In this document: positions 29,301-38,252 of the stretch, piece by piece
Numbering within the stretch: position 1 is the first letter of the stretch
How the letters are laid out: each line of letters starts with the position of its first letter
Assembly (NCBI RefSeq): GCF_000377405.1
Contig: NZ_KB905031.1
Location: 1-42,065 of the forward strand
Direction of reading: 5' to 3'
DNA from: Thioalkalivibrio sp. ALE31
Lineage (GTDB): Bacteria > Pseudomonadota > Gammaproteobacteria > Ectothiorhodospirales > Ectothiorhodospiraceae
Length of the DNA stretch: 42,065 nucleotides
Program-made: the position numbers and the translations under genes
Notes under the pieces: model-generated
The model's input: the letters and a program-made list of their open reading frames with translations, nothing else
Database searches by the model: none
What the model was told of the DNA's origin: nothing

Positions 29301-29403
29301 GGTAGCGCCCGGTGAGTGCGCAGGGCCATCCATCGCGAGGCGCGGCATCCCCGCGCAAGCGCGCGGCGGGTTCGCCGCCGGTTGTGTCCCGTGGAGGGAG
29401 GCG

Positions 29404-30171
29404 GTGAGCAAGGGTGGCAAGGGTAGCCGCGCGGAGACCTTCGGCGGTATTCATGCGGTGGCGGCGGTACTGGAGCTTGCCCCGGAACGGGTGAAGCGCC
29501 TGCAGCTCGCGACCGACCCCGTCGAGCCCGCGCTGGAGCGCCTGCTGCATCGTGCCCGCGCCTGCGGTCTCGCGGTGGAGCGGGTGGGCCGCGAGCGCCT
29601 GGATCAGCAGCATCCGGGGTTCCAGCACCAGGGCGTGATCGTGCACTGCACCCCGCGTCCGGTGGTGGATGAAAAGACCCTGATCCAGCGGGTGCGCGAT
29701 GGTCTGGACCTCGTGCTGATTCTCGACGGGGTGACCGACCCCCACAACCTCGGCGCCTGCCTCCGCACCGCCGATGCGGCGGGGGCCGGCGCGGTGATCA
29801 TGCCGCGCCACCACAGCGCCGCCCTGACCCCGGCGGCCATCAAGGTGGCCTCGGGCGCGGCCGAAACCGTGCCGGTGGTAACGGTCGGAAATCTCGCGCG
29901 GACGCTCGCCTCGCTCAAGCAGGCCGGTATGTGGACCGTCGGCCTCGCGGGCGAGGCCGGGGAAAGCCTCTACGCGCTGGACCTGCGCCCGCCGACCGCG
30001 ATCGTGATGGGGGCCGAGGGCGAGGGCCTGCGCCGGCTCACCCGGGAGGCCTGCGACCACCTGGCCGCCTTGCCCATGCACGGGACGGTGGAGAGCCTCA
30101 ACGTCTCCGTGGCCACCGGGGTGACCCTGTTCGAGGCGGTGCGCCAGCGCCAGGCCGGCGCGCCGGACTGA
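29404..30171 (+). CDS. rlmB: 23S rRNA (guanosine-2251-2'-O)-methyltransferase RlmB
   Basis: SpoU/TrmD-class (SPOUT) methyltransferase that methylates 23S rRNA G2251. The 255-residue protein has an N-terminal L30e-like RNA-binding part and the three SpoU motifs [31 protein letters not shown] and [19 protein letters not shown]. The start is GTG at 29404, preceded by GGAGGGAGG. The frame is open far upstream, through the end of rnr, but without conservation. It follows rnr by 103 bases in the conserved rnr-rlmB arrangement. Confidence 0.95.
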   Translation: MSKGGKGSRAETFGGIHAVAAVLELAPERVKRLQLATDPVEPALERLLHRARACGLAVERVGRERLDQQHPGFQHQGVIVHCTPRPVVDEKTLIQRVRDGLDLVLILDGVTDPHNLGACLRTADAAGAGAVIMPRHHSAALTPAAIKVASGAAETVPVVTVGNLARTLASLKQAGMWTVGLAGEAGESLYALDLRPPTAIVMGAEGEGLRRLTREACDHLAALPMHGTVESLNVSVATGVTLFEAVRQRQAGAPD

Positions 30172-30243
30172 GGGCGTCGGCCGCCTGGCCTGCTCGTCGC
30201 TTGTTGTTGTCGCCCGCTTCGGTTATCGTATCGCGCCTTTCTG

Positions 30244-30265
30244 CCCCGCGGGCGCGCCCGCGGGG
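30244..30265 (+). repeat. Perfect 22-base palindrome upstream of rpsF
   Basis: The segment is its own reverse complement over all 22 bases, built from CCCCGCGGG and CCCGCGGGG around CGCG. It lies 55 bases before the rpsF ATG and can form a 9-bp stem in the leader RNA or serve as a DNA dyad site. Confidence 0.55.
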
Positions 30266-30271
30266 TCGAAC

Positions 30272-30314
30272 CCTTGCCTCACCGCGTGGACGGGAGGCTG
30301 ATACCCGCAAGGAG
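30272..30314 (+). promoter_or_regulatory. Candidate S6:S18 autoregulatory leader structure
   Basis: CCTTGC (30272-30277) can pair with GCAAGG (30307-30312), which overlaps the rpsF Shine-Dalgarno AAGGAG (30309-30314). Inside, CTC and CCG (30278-30280, 30282-30284) pair with CGG and GAG (30291-30296) with a one-base A bulge and loop CGTGGA. Leaders with a conserved CCG that bind the S6:S18 complex are known before rpsF in other bacteria. Assignment here is inference. Confidence 0.4.
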
Positions 30315-30320
30315 TTCCCG

Positions 30321-30725
30321 ATGCGTCACTACGAAGTTGTATTCCTGGTCCACCCGGACCAGAGCGAGCAGGTCCCGGCGATGATCGAGCGCTACAAGGG
30401 CCTGGTCGAAGGCCACGAAGGCAAGATCCATCGCTTGGAAGACTGGGGCCGCCGTCAGCTGGCCTACCCGATCCAGAAGCTGGTGAAGGCCCACTACGTG
30501 CTCATGAACATCGAGGCCTCGGAAGAGGCGATGGAAGAGCTCGCCAGCGCCTTCCGGTTCAACGATGCCGTGCTGCGCCACCTTGCGATGCGCATGGAAG
30601 AGGCAGTGACCGAGACCTCCCCGCTGGCCAAGGGCCAGGAAGAGGAAGGCTCCAAGGGCCGTCGCCGCGAGCGTGACGACGAGGGCGGCGAGTCCGCCTC
30701 CGATGATTCGGCCGCTGCCGAATAA
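30321..30725 (+). CDS. rpsF: 30S ribosomal protein bS6
   Basis: Ribosomal protein of the 30S platform that binds 16S rRNA together with bS18. The 134-residue product starts [19 protein letters not shown] and contains the conserved [21 protein letters not shown] charged Lys/Glu/Arg-rich tail follows from about residue 105 ([17 protein letters not shown]). The Shine-Dalgarno AAGGAG is at ideal spacing before ATG 30321. The order rpsF-rpsR-(DUF2232)-rplI-dnaB is typical. Confidence 0.97.
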   Translation: MRHYEVVFLVHPDQSEQVPAMIERYKGLVEGHEGKIHRLEDWGRRQLAYPIQKLVKAHYVLMNIEASEEAMEELASAFRFNDAVLRHLAMRMEEAVTETSPLAKGQEEEGSKGRRRERDDEGGESASDDSAAAE

Positions 30726-30767
30726 GTCCCGCCCGTTCGTTGACCGAATTTTTGAAGGAGAGTTGAG

Positions 30768-30992
30768 ATGGCCCGTTTTCCGCGTCGCCGCAAGTACTGC
30801 AAGTTCACCGCCGAAGGCATCGATTACATCGATTACAAGGACCTGAACCTGCTCAAGGGTTTTATTACCGAGACCGGCAAGATCGTGCCTAGCCGCGTCA
30901 CCGGCACCAGCGCGAAGTACCAGCGTCAGCTGGCCACCGCCGTGAAGCGCGCGCGCTTCCTCGCCCTGCTGCCGTACAGCGACAACCACTAA
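30768..30992 (+). CDS. rpsR: 30S ribosomal protein bS18
   Basis: A 74-residue ribosomal protein that pairs with bS6 on 16S rRNA. It has the conserved [20 protein letters not shown] opening and [26 protein letters not shown] strong GAAGGAGA precedes ATG 30768. It follows rpsF by 42 bases. Confidence 0.97.
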   Translation: MARFPRRRKYCKFTAEGIDYIDYKDLNLLKGFITETGKIVPSRVTGTSAKYQRQLATAVKRARFLALLPYSDNH

Positions 30993-31023
30993 GTCTCGTA
31001 CCGGTTCGCCGGGGGCCGTCGCC

Positions 31024-31959
31024 ATGCGCGCACTGGCCGAATTCGCGATGAAGAGCCGGGGCCGCGCCGTGGGCGCGGTCTCCGGTTTTGGTGTGGCGGG
31101 GCTGTTTCTGCCGCCGGTGGCGCTGCTTGGCAGCGCGCTGGTCGCCCTGGTCGGGCTGCGCATTGGCCTCGGGCAGGCACTGCTGGTGATCGCGCTGTCC
31201 GCGCTCGTGCTCGGGGTCGCAATGTTTGCCCTGATGCCCGAGGCCCCGCTGTTCGCGGGGGTGGTGGCCGGGGTGGTGCAATGGGCGCCGGTGGCGCTGC
31301 TGGCGGAGCTGCTGCGACGGACCGTCTCGTGGCGCAGCACGCTGCAGGCCGCCGCCGGGGTCGCCGGGTTCGGGGTGCTGGCCGTCCATATGCTCGTCCC
31401 GGACCTCGAGTCCACCTGGGCCGAGGCCGGGATGAGACTGCTGGGGCCCCTGGTCGAAGGTAGCGAGACCGGTCCGCAGGAACTCGAGGCGGCGTTGCGC
31501 CGCGCCGCCCCGTACCTGACCGGGCTGTTTGCCGGGATCCTGCTGCTGAGCCTCACGCTCTCGGTGCTCCTGGGTCGCTACTGGCAGGCGCTGCTGTACA
31601 ACCCGGGGGCGTTCGGCGAGGAGTTTCGGGCACTGCAGTTCGGGCGCGCCACAAGCGCTGCCACGCTGCTGCTGGCGGGGATCGGCCATCTGGGTCCGGT
31701 GCCGCTGGCGACCGAACTGGCGTTCATCCTCGCGGTGCTGTTCTTCCTGCAGGGGATCGCGCTGATGCACGCGCTGACCTTCCGTCAGGGCATGAGCAGC
31801 TTCTGGCTGGTGGGGATGTACGTCCTGCTGGCGCTGGCGATGCCGCAGATGTTCCTGCTGCTCGCCACCATCGGCGTCATCGACGCCTGGGCGGACATCC
31901 GCTCGCGGCTGGGCCCCGGCTCCGCATCGGGTGGGCAGGACGGCGACAACAATCCGTGA
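31024..31959 (+). CDS. Polytopic membrane protein, DUF2232 (YybS-like)
   Basis: A 311-residue, very hydrophobic protein with about seven to eight membrane helices, for example residues 17-40, 43-62 and 67-90 and a C-terminal group (SFWLVGMYVLLALAMPQMFLLLATIGVID). Sequence type and location between rpsR and rplI match the DUF2232/YybS-like family that recurs at this spot in gammaproteobacteria. Its biochemical role is unknown. It starts 31 bases after rpsR and ends 67 bases before rplI, which has its own promoter-like signal. Confidence 0.85.
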   Translation: MRALAEFAMKSRGRAVGAVSGFGVAGLFLPPVALLGSALVALVGLRIGLGQALLVIALSALVLGVAMFALMPEAPLFAGVVAGVVQWAPVALLAELLRRTVSWRSTLQAAAGVAGFGVLAVHMLVPDLESTWAEAGMRLLGPLVEGSETGPQELEAALRRAAPYLTGLFAGILLLSLTLSVLLGRYWQALLYNPGAFGEEFRALQFGRATSAATLLLAGIGHLGPVPLATELAFILAVLFFLQGIALMHALTFRQGMSSFWLVGMYVLLALAMPQMFLLLATIGVIDAWADIRSRLGPGSASGGQDGDNNP

Positions 31960-31984
31960 GACCGGTCCGAGACCGGTGTAGAAT
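31956..31984 (+). promoter_or_regulatory. Putative rplI promoter with a direct repeat
   Basis: GTGAGA (31956-31961), 17 bases and TAGAAT (31979-31984) match sigma-70 elements at 4/6 and 5/6, 43 bases before rplI. A 9-base direct repeat GAGACCGGT occurs at 31958-31966 and 31969-31977, one helical turn apart within the promoter. Confidence 0.45.
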
Positions 31985-32026
31985 GCGTGCCTTCGGGCGC
32001 TGATCAAACGTTACAGGAATACAAAG

Positions 32027-32476
32027 ATGGAAGTCATTCTGCTGGAAAAGATCGATAACCTCGGCACCCTGGGTGACCGTGTCAACGTGCGTCCCGGTTT
32101 CGCGCGGAACTATCTGCTGCCGCAGGGCAAGGCCACGTTCGCCACCGCCGAGAACATCGCCGAGTTCGAGGCGCGTCGCGCCGAACTGGAGAAGGCCGCC
32201 GCCGAGGCCCTCGCCGCCGCCGAGGCGCGCAAGGAAAAGCTGGACGGCACCGTGCTCGAGATCACCGCGAAGGCCGGTGGCGAAGGCAAGCTGTTCGGCT
32301 CCATCGGCCCGGCGGACATCGCCGACGCGCTGAGCGCCAAGGGCACCGAAGTCGAGAAGAAGGAAGTGCGCATGCCGGAAGGCCCGCTGCGTACCGCCGG
32401 CGAATTCGAGGTCGGGCTGCACCTGCACTCGGACGTGGATGTGGACATTCGCGTCGTTGTGATCGGCGAAGAGTGA
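32027..32476 (+). CDS. rplI: 50S ribosomal protein bL9
   Basis: Large-subunit ribosomal protein near the L1 stalk. The 149-residue protein begins [32 protein letters not shown]-type sequence (conserved N-terminal domain), then a long central helix rich in Ala/Glu/Lys and the C-terminal domain with [12 protein letters not shown]. Length equals E. coli L9. ATG at 32027 follows an AGGAAT-type ribosome site. Confidence 0.97.
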   Translation: MEVILLEKIDNLGTLGDRVNVRPGFARNYLLPQGKATFATAENIAEFEARRAELEKAAAEALAAAEARKEKLDGTVLEITAKAGGEGKLFGSIGPADIADALSAKGTEVEKKEVRMPEGPLRTAGEFEVGLHLHSDVDVDIRVVVIGEE

Positions 32477-32543
32477 TCCGTCGGATGTCGGGAGGGTGGC
32501 CCCACCGGGTCGCTGATACCCGGCAGGTGGGCGGGTTCGTCGC

Positions 32544-33920
32544 ATGAACTCGCCCATGACCCCGAATCCGCGGGTCCCCCCGCATTCCGAGGAGGCCGAA
32601 CAGGCAGTCCTCGGAGGCCTGATGCTGGATAACGCCGCCTGGGACCGGGTGGCGGACCGCATTACCGCAGAAGACTTCTATCGCCACGACCACCGCCTGA
32701 TCTTCCGGGCGGTGTCCACGCTGGCGGATCGCAATGCCCCGTTCGACATGGTCACCGTGTCGGAGCAGCTGGACCGCACCGCGGAGCTGGAATCTGCGGG
32801 GGGCATGGCCTATCTCGGCCGCCTGGCAGCGGAAACCCCCAGTGCCGCGAACATCGTGGCCTACGCCGATATCGTCCGCGAGCGCTCCATCCTGCGGTCG
32901 CTGATCTCGGTGGGCACCGAGATCGCCGATTCGGCCTATACCCCCGAGGGCCGCGACTCCAAGGAATTGCTGGACGTGGCGGAGCAGAAGGTGTTCCGCA
33001 TCGCCGAGCAGGGCGCGCGCGGGGCCCAGGGCTTTCGCGGGATGAAGCCGCTGCTGACCGCGGCGGTCGACCAGATCGAGTATCTCTACGAAAGCCAGAA
33101 CCCGATTACCGGGGTTGCCACCGGCTATCAGGATCTGGATGCCCTGACCTCCGGGCTGAACCCGGGCGATCTGGTGATCGTCGCCGGGCGTCCGTCCATG
33201 GGCAAGACCTCGTTCGCGATGAACATCGCCGAGTACGTGGCGATGAAGAACTCCGAGCCGGTCGCGATCTTCTCCATGGAGATGCCCGGCGAGCAGCTGG
33301 CCATGCGCCTGCTGTCCTCCATGGGCCGGATCAACCAGCAGAAGCTGCGCTCCGGGCGCCTGGAGGACGGCGACTGGCCGCGTCTGACCAGCGCGGTGCA
33401 GATGCTCTCCGAGGCGCCCCTGTTCATCGACGACACACCGGCGCTGTCGCCCACCGAACTGCGGGCGCGCACCCGCCGCCTGATGCGCGAACACAAGGGG
33501 CTGGGTCTGATCGTCGTCGACTACCTGCAGTTGATGCAGTTTCCCGGCAGTGGCGAGAGCCGGGCCCACGAGATCTCCGAGATCTCGCGCGGTCTGAAGG
33601 CCCTGGCGAAGGAACTGAGTGTCCCGATGATCGCGTTGTCGCAGCTCAACCGCTCGCTGGAACAGCGCCCGAACAAGCGCCCGGTGATGTCCGATCTGCG
33701 CGAGTCCGGGGCCATCGAGCAGGACGCGGATATCATCGCCTTCGTTTATCGCGACGAGGTCTACAACGACGAGTCGCCGGACAAGGGCACGGCGGAGATC
33801 ATCATCGCCAAGCAGCGTAACGGCCCCATCGGCACCGTGCGCCTGACCTTCCGCGGGCAGTTCACCCGTTTCGAGAACTATGCCCCCGACGTCTACGGCG
33901 AGATCGGCCACGAGGCCTGA
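32544..33920 (+). CDS. dnaB: Replicative DNA helicase DnaB
   Basis: Hexameric 5'-3' helicase at the replication fork. The N-terminal helical domain (HSEEAEQAVLGGLMLDN) is followed by the RecA-like domain with Walker A GRPSMGKTSFAMNIA at about residues 214-228, the Walker B region LGLIVVDYLQLMQ and the C-terminal arginine-finger part SDLRESGAIEQDADII. It is 458 residues and has no intein. The ATG at 32544 has no clear ribosome site. alr follows after 8 bases. Confidence 0.97.
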   Translation: MNSPMTPNPRVPPHSEEAEQAVLGGLMLDNAAWDRVADRITAEDFYRHDHRLIFRAVSTLADRNAPFDMVTVSEQLDRTAELESAGGMAYLGRLAAETPSAANIVAYADIVRERSILRSLISVGTEIADSAYTPEGRDSKELLDVAEQKVFRIAEQGARGAQGFRGMKPLLTAAVDQIEYLYESQNPITGVATGYQDLDALTSGLNPGDLVIVAGRPSMGKTSFAMNIAEYVAMKNSEPVAIFSMEMPGEQLAMRLLSSMGRINQQKLRSGRLEDGDWPRLTSAVQMLSEAPLFIDDTPALSPTELRARTRRLMREHKGLGLIVVDYLQLMQFPGSGESRAHEISEISRGLKALAKELSVPMIALSQLNRSLEQRPNKRPVMSDLRESGAIEQDADIIAFVYRDEVYNDESPDKGTAEIIIAKQRNGPIGTVRLTFRGQFTRFENYAPDVYGEIGHEA

Positions 33921-33928
33921 CCCGGGAC

Positions 33929-35038
33929 GTGAAGCGAGCGGCGACCATCCAGCTCGACCCCGAGGCCCTGCGGCACAATCTGGCCGTGGCGCGACGCCTG
34001 GCGCCCGGTGTCCCGATGTGGTCGGTGATCAAGGCCGAGGGCTACGGCCATGGGCTGATATGGGCCGCCGAGGCCCTGGCGGCGGCCAGCGACGGGCTCG
34101 CCGTCTCCCAGGTCGGCGAGGCCCGGGCGCTGCGCGCGGCCGGCTTCGACGGTCCGGTGCTGGTCCTGCAGGGTCCGCACGATGCCAGCGACGCACGCGC
34201 CTGTGCCGAGTTCGCCCTGCAGCCGGTCCTGCATGACCCGGCTCAGCTCGATCATCTGGATGCCTCTGGCATCCGCCTCCCCGAGGTCTGGGTCAAGCTG
34301 AACACCGGCATGAACCGCCTGGGCTTCGAGCCGCGCCAGGCGGGCGAGGTGGCGATGCGCCTCCAGGCCGCCGGGCACGGGCAGCAGGGGCTGCACTGGA
34401 TGACACACCTGGCCTGCGCCGACACGCCCGGCCACCCGCAGAATACTCACCAACTGGAATGCTTTGCCGGCGCCGTCGGGGCGTGGCCGGGATACCGCAG
34501 CGTGGCTAACTCCGCTGCATTGTTCGCCGGCTGGGGCTCGGGCGGTGAGGGGGCCGCGCCCGGCGACTACTGGGCGCGGCCCGGCATCATGCTCTACGGG
34601 GCACACCCGGCCTCCGCGCCGGAGGATCGTCCGCCCGAAGGACCTGAGGGCGAGCTGCGCCCGGCGATGACGGTGCAGGCCCCGGTCATCGCGACCCAGC
34701 AGCTGGAGCCGGGCAGCCGCGTGGGTTATGGCGCCACCTGGACGGCCGATCGACCGGGTCGCGCCGGGATCGTCGCGATGGGCTATGCCGACGGCTATCC
34801 GCGTCATGCCCCGTCGGGCACGCCGGTGCGGGTCGGTGACCGGATCTGCCCGCTGATCGGGCGCGTCTCCATGGACATGCTGGCGGTGGATCTGACCGAG
34901 GTGCCTGCCGCGCAGGTTGGCGACCAGGTGACACTGTGGGGCGAGGGGCTCCCGGTGGAGCGGGTCGCGCGCGCGGCTGGCACCATCAGCTACGAGCTGT
35001 TGACCCGCGTGGCGGATCGCCTGCAGCCGGCGCACTGA
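33929..35038 (+). CDS. alr: Alanine racemase
   Basis: PLP enzyme that interconverts L- and D-alanine for peptidoglycan. The 369-residue protein has the PLP lysine K35 in SVIKAEGYGHG and the second catalytic residue Y267 in RVGYGATW. The segment after the lysine reads AEGYGHG rather than the more usual ANAYGHG, a mild variant. Start is GTG at 33929, 8 bases after dnaB, as in the common dnaB-alr pair. It could also be the catabolic DadX type, but the context favours the biosynthetic enzyme. Confidence 0.95.
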   Translation: MKRAATIQLDPEALRHNLAVARRLAPGVPMWSVIKAEGYGHGLIWAAEALAAASDGLAVSQVGEARALRAAGFDGPVLVLQGPHDASDARACAEFALQPVLHDPAQLDHLDASGIRLPEVWVKLNTGMNRLGFEPRQAGEVAMRLQAAGHGQQGLHWMTHLACADTPGHPQNTHQLECFAGAVGAWPGYRSVANSAALFAGWGSGGEGAAPGDYWARPGIMLYGAHPASAPEDRPPEGPEGELRPAMTVQAPVIATQQLEPGSRVGYGATWTADRPGRAGIVAMGYADGYPRHAPSGTPVRVGDRICPLIGRVSMDMLAVDLTEVPAAQVGDQVTLWGEGLPVERVARAAGTISYELLTRVADRLQPAH

Positions 35039-35078
35039 GCCCGGTACACTGTGGCATCCCGCAGCCAAGGATGCCCCG

Positions 35079-36269
35079 ATGACCGATTTCGACCCCGCTG
35101 ATTACGACCCGCAGACTGTAGCCATCCGGCACGGTTACCAGCGTACGCCCGAGGGCGAGCACTCCGAGGCGATCTTCCCGACCTCCAGCTTCGTATTCGG
35201 CTCGGCCGCGGAGGCCGCCGCGCGCTTCGGCGGGGAGTCGCCCGGCAACATCTACTCGCGCTTCACCAACCCGACCGTGCGTACCTTCCAGGACCGCCTG
35301 GCCGCGCTGGAGGGGGGCGAGGCCTGTGTGGCCACCGCCTCCGGGATGTCGGCGATCCTCGCGACCATGATGGGCCTGCTGAAGGCCGGCGATCACGTGG
35401 TCTGCTCGCGTTCGGTGTTCGGCACGACTACGGTGCTTTTCAACAACTACCTCGGCCGTTTCGGTGTCGAGGTGACCTACGTCGAGCTGTCGAACCTCGA
35501 GGCCTGGGAGGCCGCCACCCAGCCGAATACCCGGTTGTATTTCTGCGAGACGCCGTCCAACCCGCTGGGCGAGGTGGTGGACATTGCCGCGCTGGCGGAG
35601 ATCGCGCATCGGCACGACGCCCTGCTCGCGGTGGACAACTGCTTCTGCACGCCGATCCTGCAGCGCCCGCTGGATCTGGGCGCCGACATCATCATCCACT
35701 CGGCGACCAAGTTTCTCGACGGCCAGGGCCGCTGTCTGGGCGGCGCGGTGGTCGGCGACGCCGAGCGCGTCGGCAAGGATGTCTACGGCTTCCTGCGCAC
35801 CGCCGGGCCGACCCTGTCGCCGTTCAACGCCTGGGTGTTCCTGAAGGGGCTGGAGACCCTGGCCCTGCGCATGCGCGCCCACAGCGAGAACGCCCTGGCC
35901 CTGGCGCAGTGGCTGCAGGCCCACCCGCAGGTCACGGCCGTGCATTACCCGGGGCTCGAGTCCCACCCGCAGCACGCAATCGCGAAGCGCCAGCAAAGCG
36001 GCTTCGGCGGGGTGCTGAGTTTCGAGGTCGCCGGCGGGCGTGAGGCCGCCTGGTCGGTGATTGACGCCACGAAATTCCTGTCGATCACCGCAAATCTGGG
36101 CGATACCAAGACCACCATCACCCATCCGGCCACCACTACCCACGGCCGCGTGGACCCGGACAGGCGCGAGGCCCAGGGCATTACCGAGGCCCTGGTGCGG
36201 GTCGCCGTGGGGCTGGAGGCGGTCGCCGACATCCAGCGCGACCTGGCCCGCGGGCTCGACGCGCTCTGA
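35079..36269 (+). CDS. metZ: O-succinylhomoserine sulfhydrylase
   Basis: Cys/Met-metabolism PLP enzyme (MetB/MetC superfamily) that makes homocysteine directly from O-succinylhomoserine and sulfide. The 396-residue sequence has the substrate segment YSRFTNPTVRTFQDRLAALE, ETPSNPLGEVVDI, and the PLP lysine K211 in HSATKFLDGQGR. The GxVVG-type C-terminal region AVHYPGLESHPQH is intact. The MetZ assignment over cystathionine gamma-synthase rests on overall resemblance and the DGQGR motif. Use of sulfide fits a sulfur-rich lifestyle. It follows alr by 40 bases. Confidence 0.92.
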   Translation: MTDFDPADYDPQTVAIRHGYQRTPEGEHSEAIFPTSSFVFGSAAEAAARFGGESPGNIYSRFTNPTVRTFQDRLAALEGGEACVATASGMSAILATMMGLLKAGDHVVCSRSVFGTTTVLFNNYLGRFGVEVTYVELSNLEAWEAATQPNTRLYFCETPSNPLGEVVDIAALAEIAHRHDALLAVDNCFCTPILQRPLDLGADIIIHSATKFLDGQGRCLGGAVVGDAERVGKDVYGFLRTAGPTLSPFNAWVFLKGLETLALRMRAHSENALALAQWLQAHPQVTAVHYPGLESHPQHAIAKRQQSGFGGVLSFEVAGGREAAWSVIDATKFLSITANLGDTKTTITHPATTTHGRVDPDRREAQGITEALVRVAVGLEAVADIQRDLARGLDAL

Positions 36270-36296
36270 CGCGGCTCCCGGGTCGACCGCACGGAT

Positions 36297-37769
36297 ATGT
36301 CCAGACCCGCATCCGGTGATGTCCATCCGAAGCCGCGCCGGCGTCCGCGCTGGCGCGTACTGCTGACGGTCGTTATTGGCTTCCACCTGCTGGGGTTCCT
36401 GTCGTCGCTGGATGCGCTGATGTCCACGCGGACGCCGCAGGGCGCGGTGGCCTGGATCGTGTCGCTCAACACCGTTCCCTATGTGGCCGTGCCGGCCTAC
36501 TGGGTATTCGGCGCCAGCGAGTTTCGCGGCTACGTGGTCGCGCGCCGTGACGAAGACTCCGCTCTGGCGCGGGCCCTGCAGCCGAAGACAGAGGAGCTGT
36601 GGTCCCACCAGTACATCGCGCAAGAGCCGAGCAAGCACCTGGACGGGGTGCAGCGGCTGGCCCGCTGGCCGTTTCTCCACGGCAACGAGGTCGAGCTGCT
36701 GGTGGATGGCGAGGCGACCTTCGACAGTATCTTCGAGGGGATCGAGCAGGCCGAGCGCTACCTGCTGGTGCAGTTCTATATCGTGCGCGACGACGCGATC
36801 GGGCGCGAACTCAAGCGGCGGCTGGTGGAGCGGGCGCAGGACGGGGTCGAGGTCTATTTTCTCTACGACGAGATCGGCAGCTACCGCCTGCCCGGCAGCT
36901 ATCTCGACGCCCTGCGCGAGGCGGGGGTGCATGTGCAGCACTTTCACTCGACCCGCGGGCGCGGTAATCGCTTCCAGCTGAACTTCCGCAATCACCGCAA
37001 GATCGTGGTGGCCGATGGCGAACAGGGTTGGGTCGGCGGACTGAACGTGGGGGATGAGTACCTCGGGCGGGACCCGAAGATCGGCCCCTGGCGCGATACC
37101 CACCTGCGCATCGAGGGGCCGTCCGCCCTGGCCCTGCAGTCGGTGTTCCTGGAGGACTGGCACTGGGCGACCGAAGACATCCCGGAGCTGGAATGGAAGC
37201 CGGCGATCATGGCGGACGATGGCGTCCCGGTGCTGATCCTGCCCTCCGGCCCGGCGGACGAATTCGAGACCGCCAGCCTGATGATGCAACAGGTTATCCA
37301 TGCGGCTGATCGGCGTATCTGGATCGCGAGCCCGTACTTCGTGCCGGACGAGGGCGTGCAGGGCATGCTCAAGCTGGCAGCGCTCAGTGGCGTCGATGTA
37401 CGTGTGCTGATCCCCGAGGTCACCGACAACCCGTTGACCACGCATGCGGCCTATGCCTTTCTGGGGCCGCTGCTGGATGCCGGCGTGCGTGTCTACCGCT
37501 ATCAGGAGGGCTTCCTGCACGGCAAGGCCTTCGTGGTGGACGACATGGGCGCGGCGGTGGGGACCGTGAACCTGGACAACCGCTCGTTCCGGCTGAATTT
37601 CGAGGTTACCGCGCTGGTGATGGACCCGGCCTTCGCTCGCGAGACCGCGCGCATGTTCGAGGCCGATTTCGCCCGCTCGCGCGAGATGGCCCGGCAGGAC
37701 GTAGACGACCTGCCGCTGTGGCGACGGGTGGCCGCAAGGGCTGCCTATCTGCTGGCGCCGGTGTTGTAG
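36297..37769 (+). CDS. cls: Cardiolipin synthase (ClsA type)
   Basis: Membrane phospholipase-D-superfamily enzyme that condenses two phosphatidylglycerol molecules to cardiolipin. The 490-residue protein has two N-terminal membrane helices (about 21-42 and 50-70). It carries two HKD motifs, NHRKIVVADG at about 231-240 and HGKAFVVDD from H408, followed by GTVNLDNRSFRLNFE. These are typical of bacterial ClsA. It starts 27 bases after metZ; the ribosome site is weak. No terminator is evident downstream. Confidence 0.94.
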   Translation: MSRPASGDVHPKPRRRPRWRVLLTVVIGFHLLGFLSSLDALMSTRTPQGAVAWIVSLNTVPYVAVPAYWVFGASEFRGYVVARRDEDSALARALQPKTEELWSHQYIAQEPSKHLDGVQRLARWPFLHGNEVELLVDGEATFDSIFEGIEQAERYLLVQFYIVRDDAIGRELKRRLVERAQDGVEVYFLYDEIGSYRLPGSYLDALREAGVHVQHFHSTRGRGNRFQLNFRNHRKIVVADGEQGWVGGLNVGDEYLGRDPKIGPWRDTHLRIEGPSALALQSVFLEDWHWATEDIPELEWKPAIMADDGVPVLILPSGPADEFETASLMMQQVIHAADRRIWIASPYFVPDEGVQGMLKLAALSGVDVRVLIPEVTDNPLTTHAAYAFLGPLLDAGVRVYRYQEGFLHGKAFVVDDMGAAVGTVNLDNRSFRLNFEVTALVMDPAFARETARMFEADFARSREMARQDVDDLPLWRRVAARAAYLLAPVL

Positions 37770-37874
37770 GGAAACACGGATCAACGTACACGCTCGGGCG
37801 GCTTGATCTGTGTCACACCGAATGCCGGAGCGGCTGCTAGACTTGCAGGCAGAATACCTGTTCGAGGCCAGCCC

Positions 37875-38243
37875 GTGTCGCGAGCCCTGCACCATCTGCT
37901 GAACCTGCTGGTTGTCGCCGCCCTGTTGCTGGCGCCGATCGCCGGTGCGGGGATGATGCACGGCGATGCCCCAGGCGGCATGACCGCGGCGGGCCACTGC
38001 CCGGGTGGGGGTGCCGGATCGCTTTCGGAAGCCGTGCCGCTGGACCTTTCCCCGGACTTCGTGATCCAGGCCGAGCCTTCGGCCTGCGAGATGCCCTGTG
38101 CGGTCTGTGGCGTCTGCGGGGTCTCGGGTTTGCCTGCGCCCGCCGGCACGCCGGTCTCGGCGGCCGCGCCCGTTTTCGTTTCCCTTCCCGTAGCCATGGG
38201 CCCCGGTACCCCCGCGGCACCGGATCTGCGCCCACCCCTCTGA
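37875..38243 (+). CDS. Small exported Met/His/Cys-containing protein (putative metal-binding)
   Basis: A 122-residue protein starting at GTG 37875, with GAGG eight bases upstream. Residues about 5-25 are a signal peptide or membrane anchor (LLNLLVVAALLLAPIAGA). After it come GMMHGDAPGGM and AGHCPGG, then a cysteine cluster CEMPCAVCGVCG. Such Met/His/Cys content and the position before a copper-type ATPase suggest periplasmic metal binding, reminiscent of DUF2946-like proteins. The family call is uncertain. It lies 105 bases after cls, and hairpins follow. Confidence 0.65.
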   Translation: MSRALHHLLNLLVVAALLLAPIAGAGMMHGDAPGGMTAAGHCPGGGAGSLSEAVPLDLSPDFVIQAEPSACEMPCAVCGVCGVSGLPAPAGTPVSAAAPVFVSLPVAMGPGTPAAPDLRPPL

Positions 38244-38252
38244 TTCCTCCCT

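Noticed and set aside
26508-29420. A 970-residue open frame on the minus strand opposite rnr, and similar long frames opposite lepA (14347-16311), copA (38345-41836) and the HDOD genes (2374-4800)
   Set aside because: They are antisense shadows created by high GC and third-position bias; the sense frames have clear family motifs and ribosome sites.
30190-30240. A sigma-70 promoter for rpsF (TTGTTG, 17 bases, TATCGT)
   Set aside because: Matches are only about 3/6 and 4/6, which is too weak to list as a feature.
37770-37874. A MerR/CueR-type promoter (19-base spacer with dyad) for the metal locus
   Set aside because: No TTGACC-like and TATCCT-like elements with 19-base spacing or a clear dyad could be found; TTGATC and TAGACT occur but are 29 bases apart.
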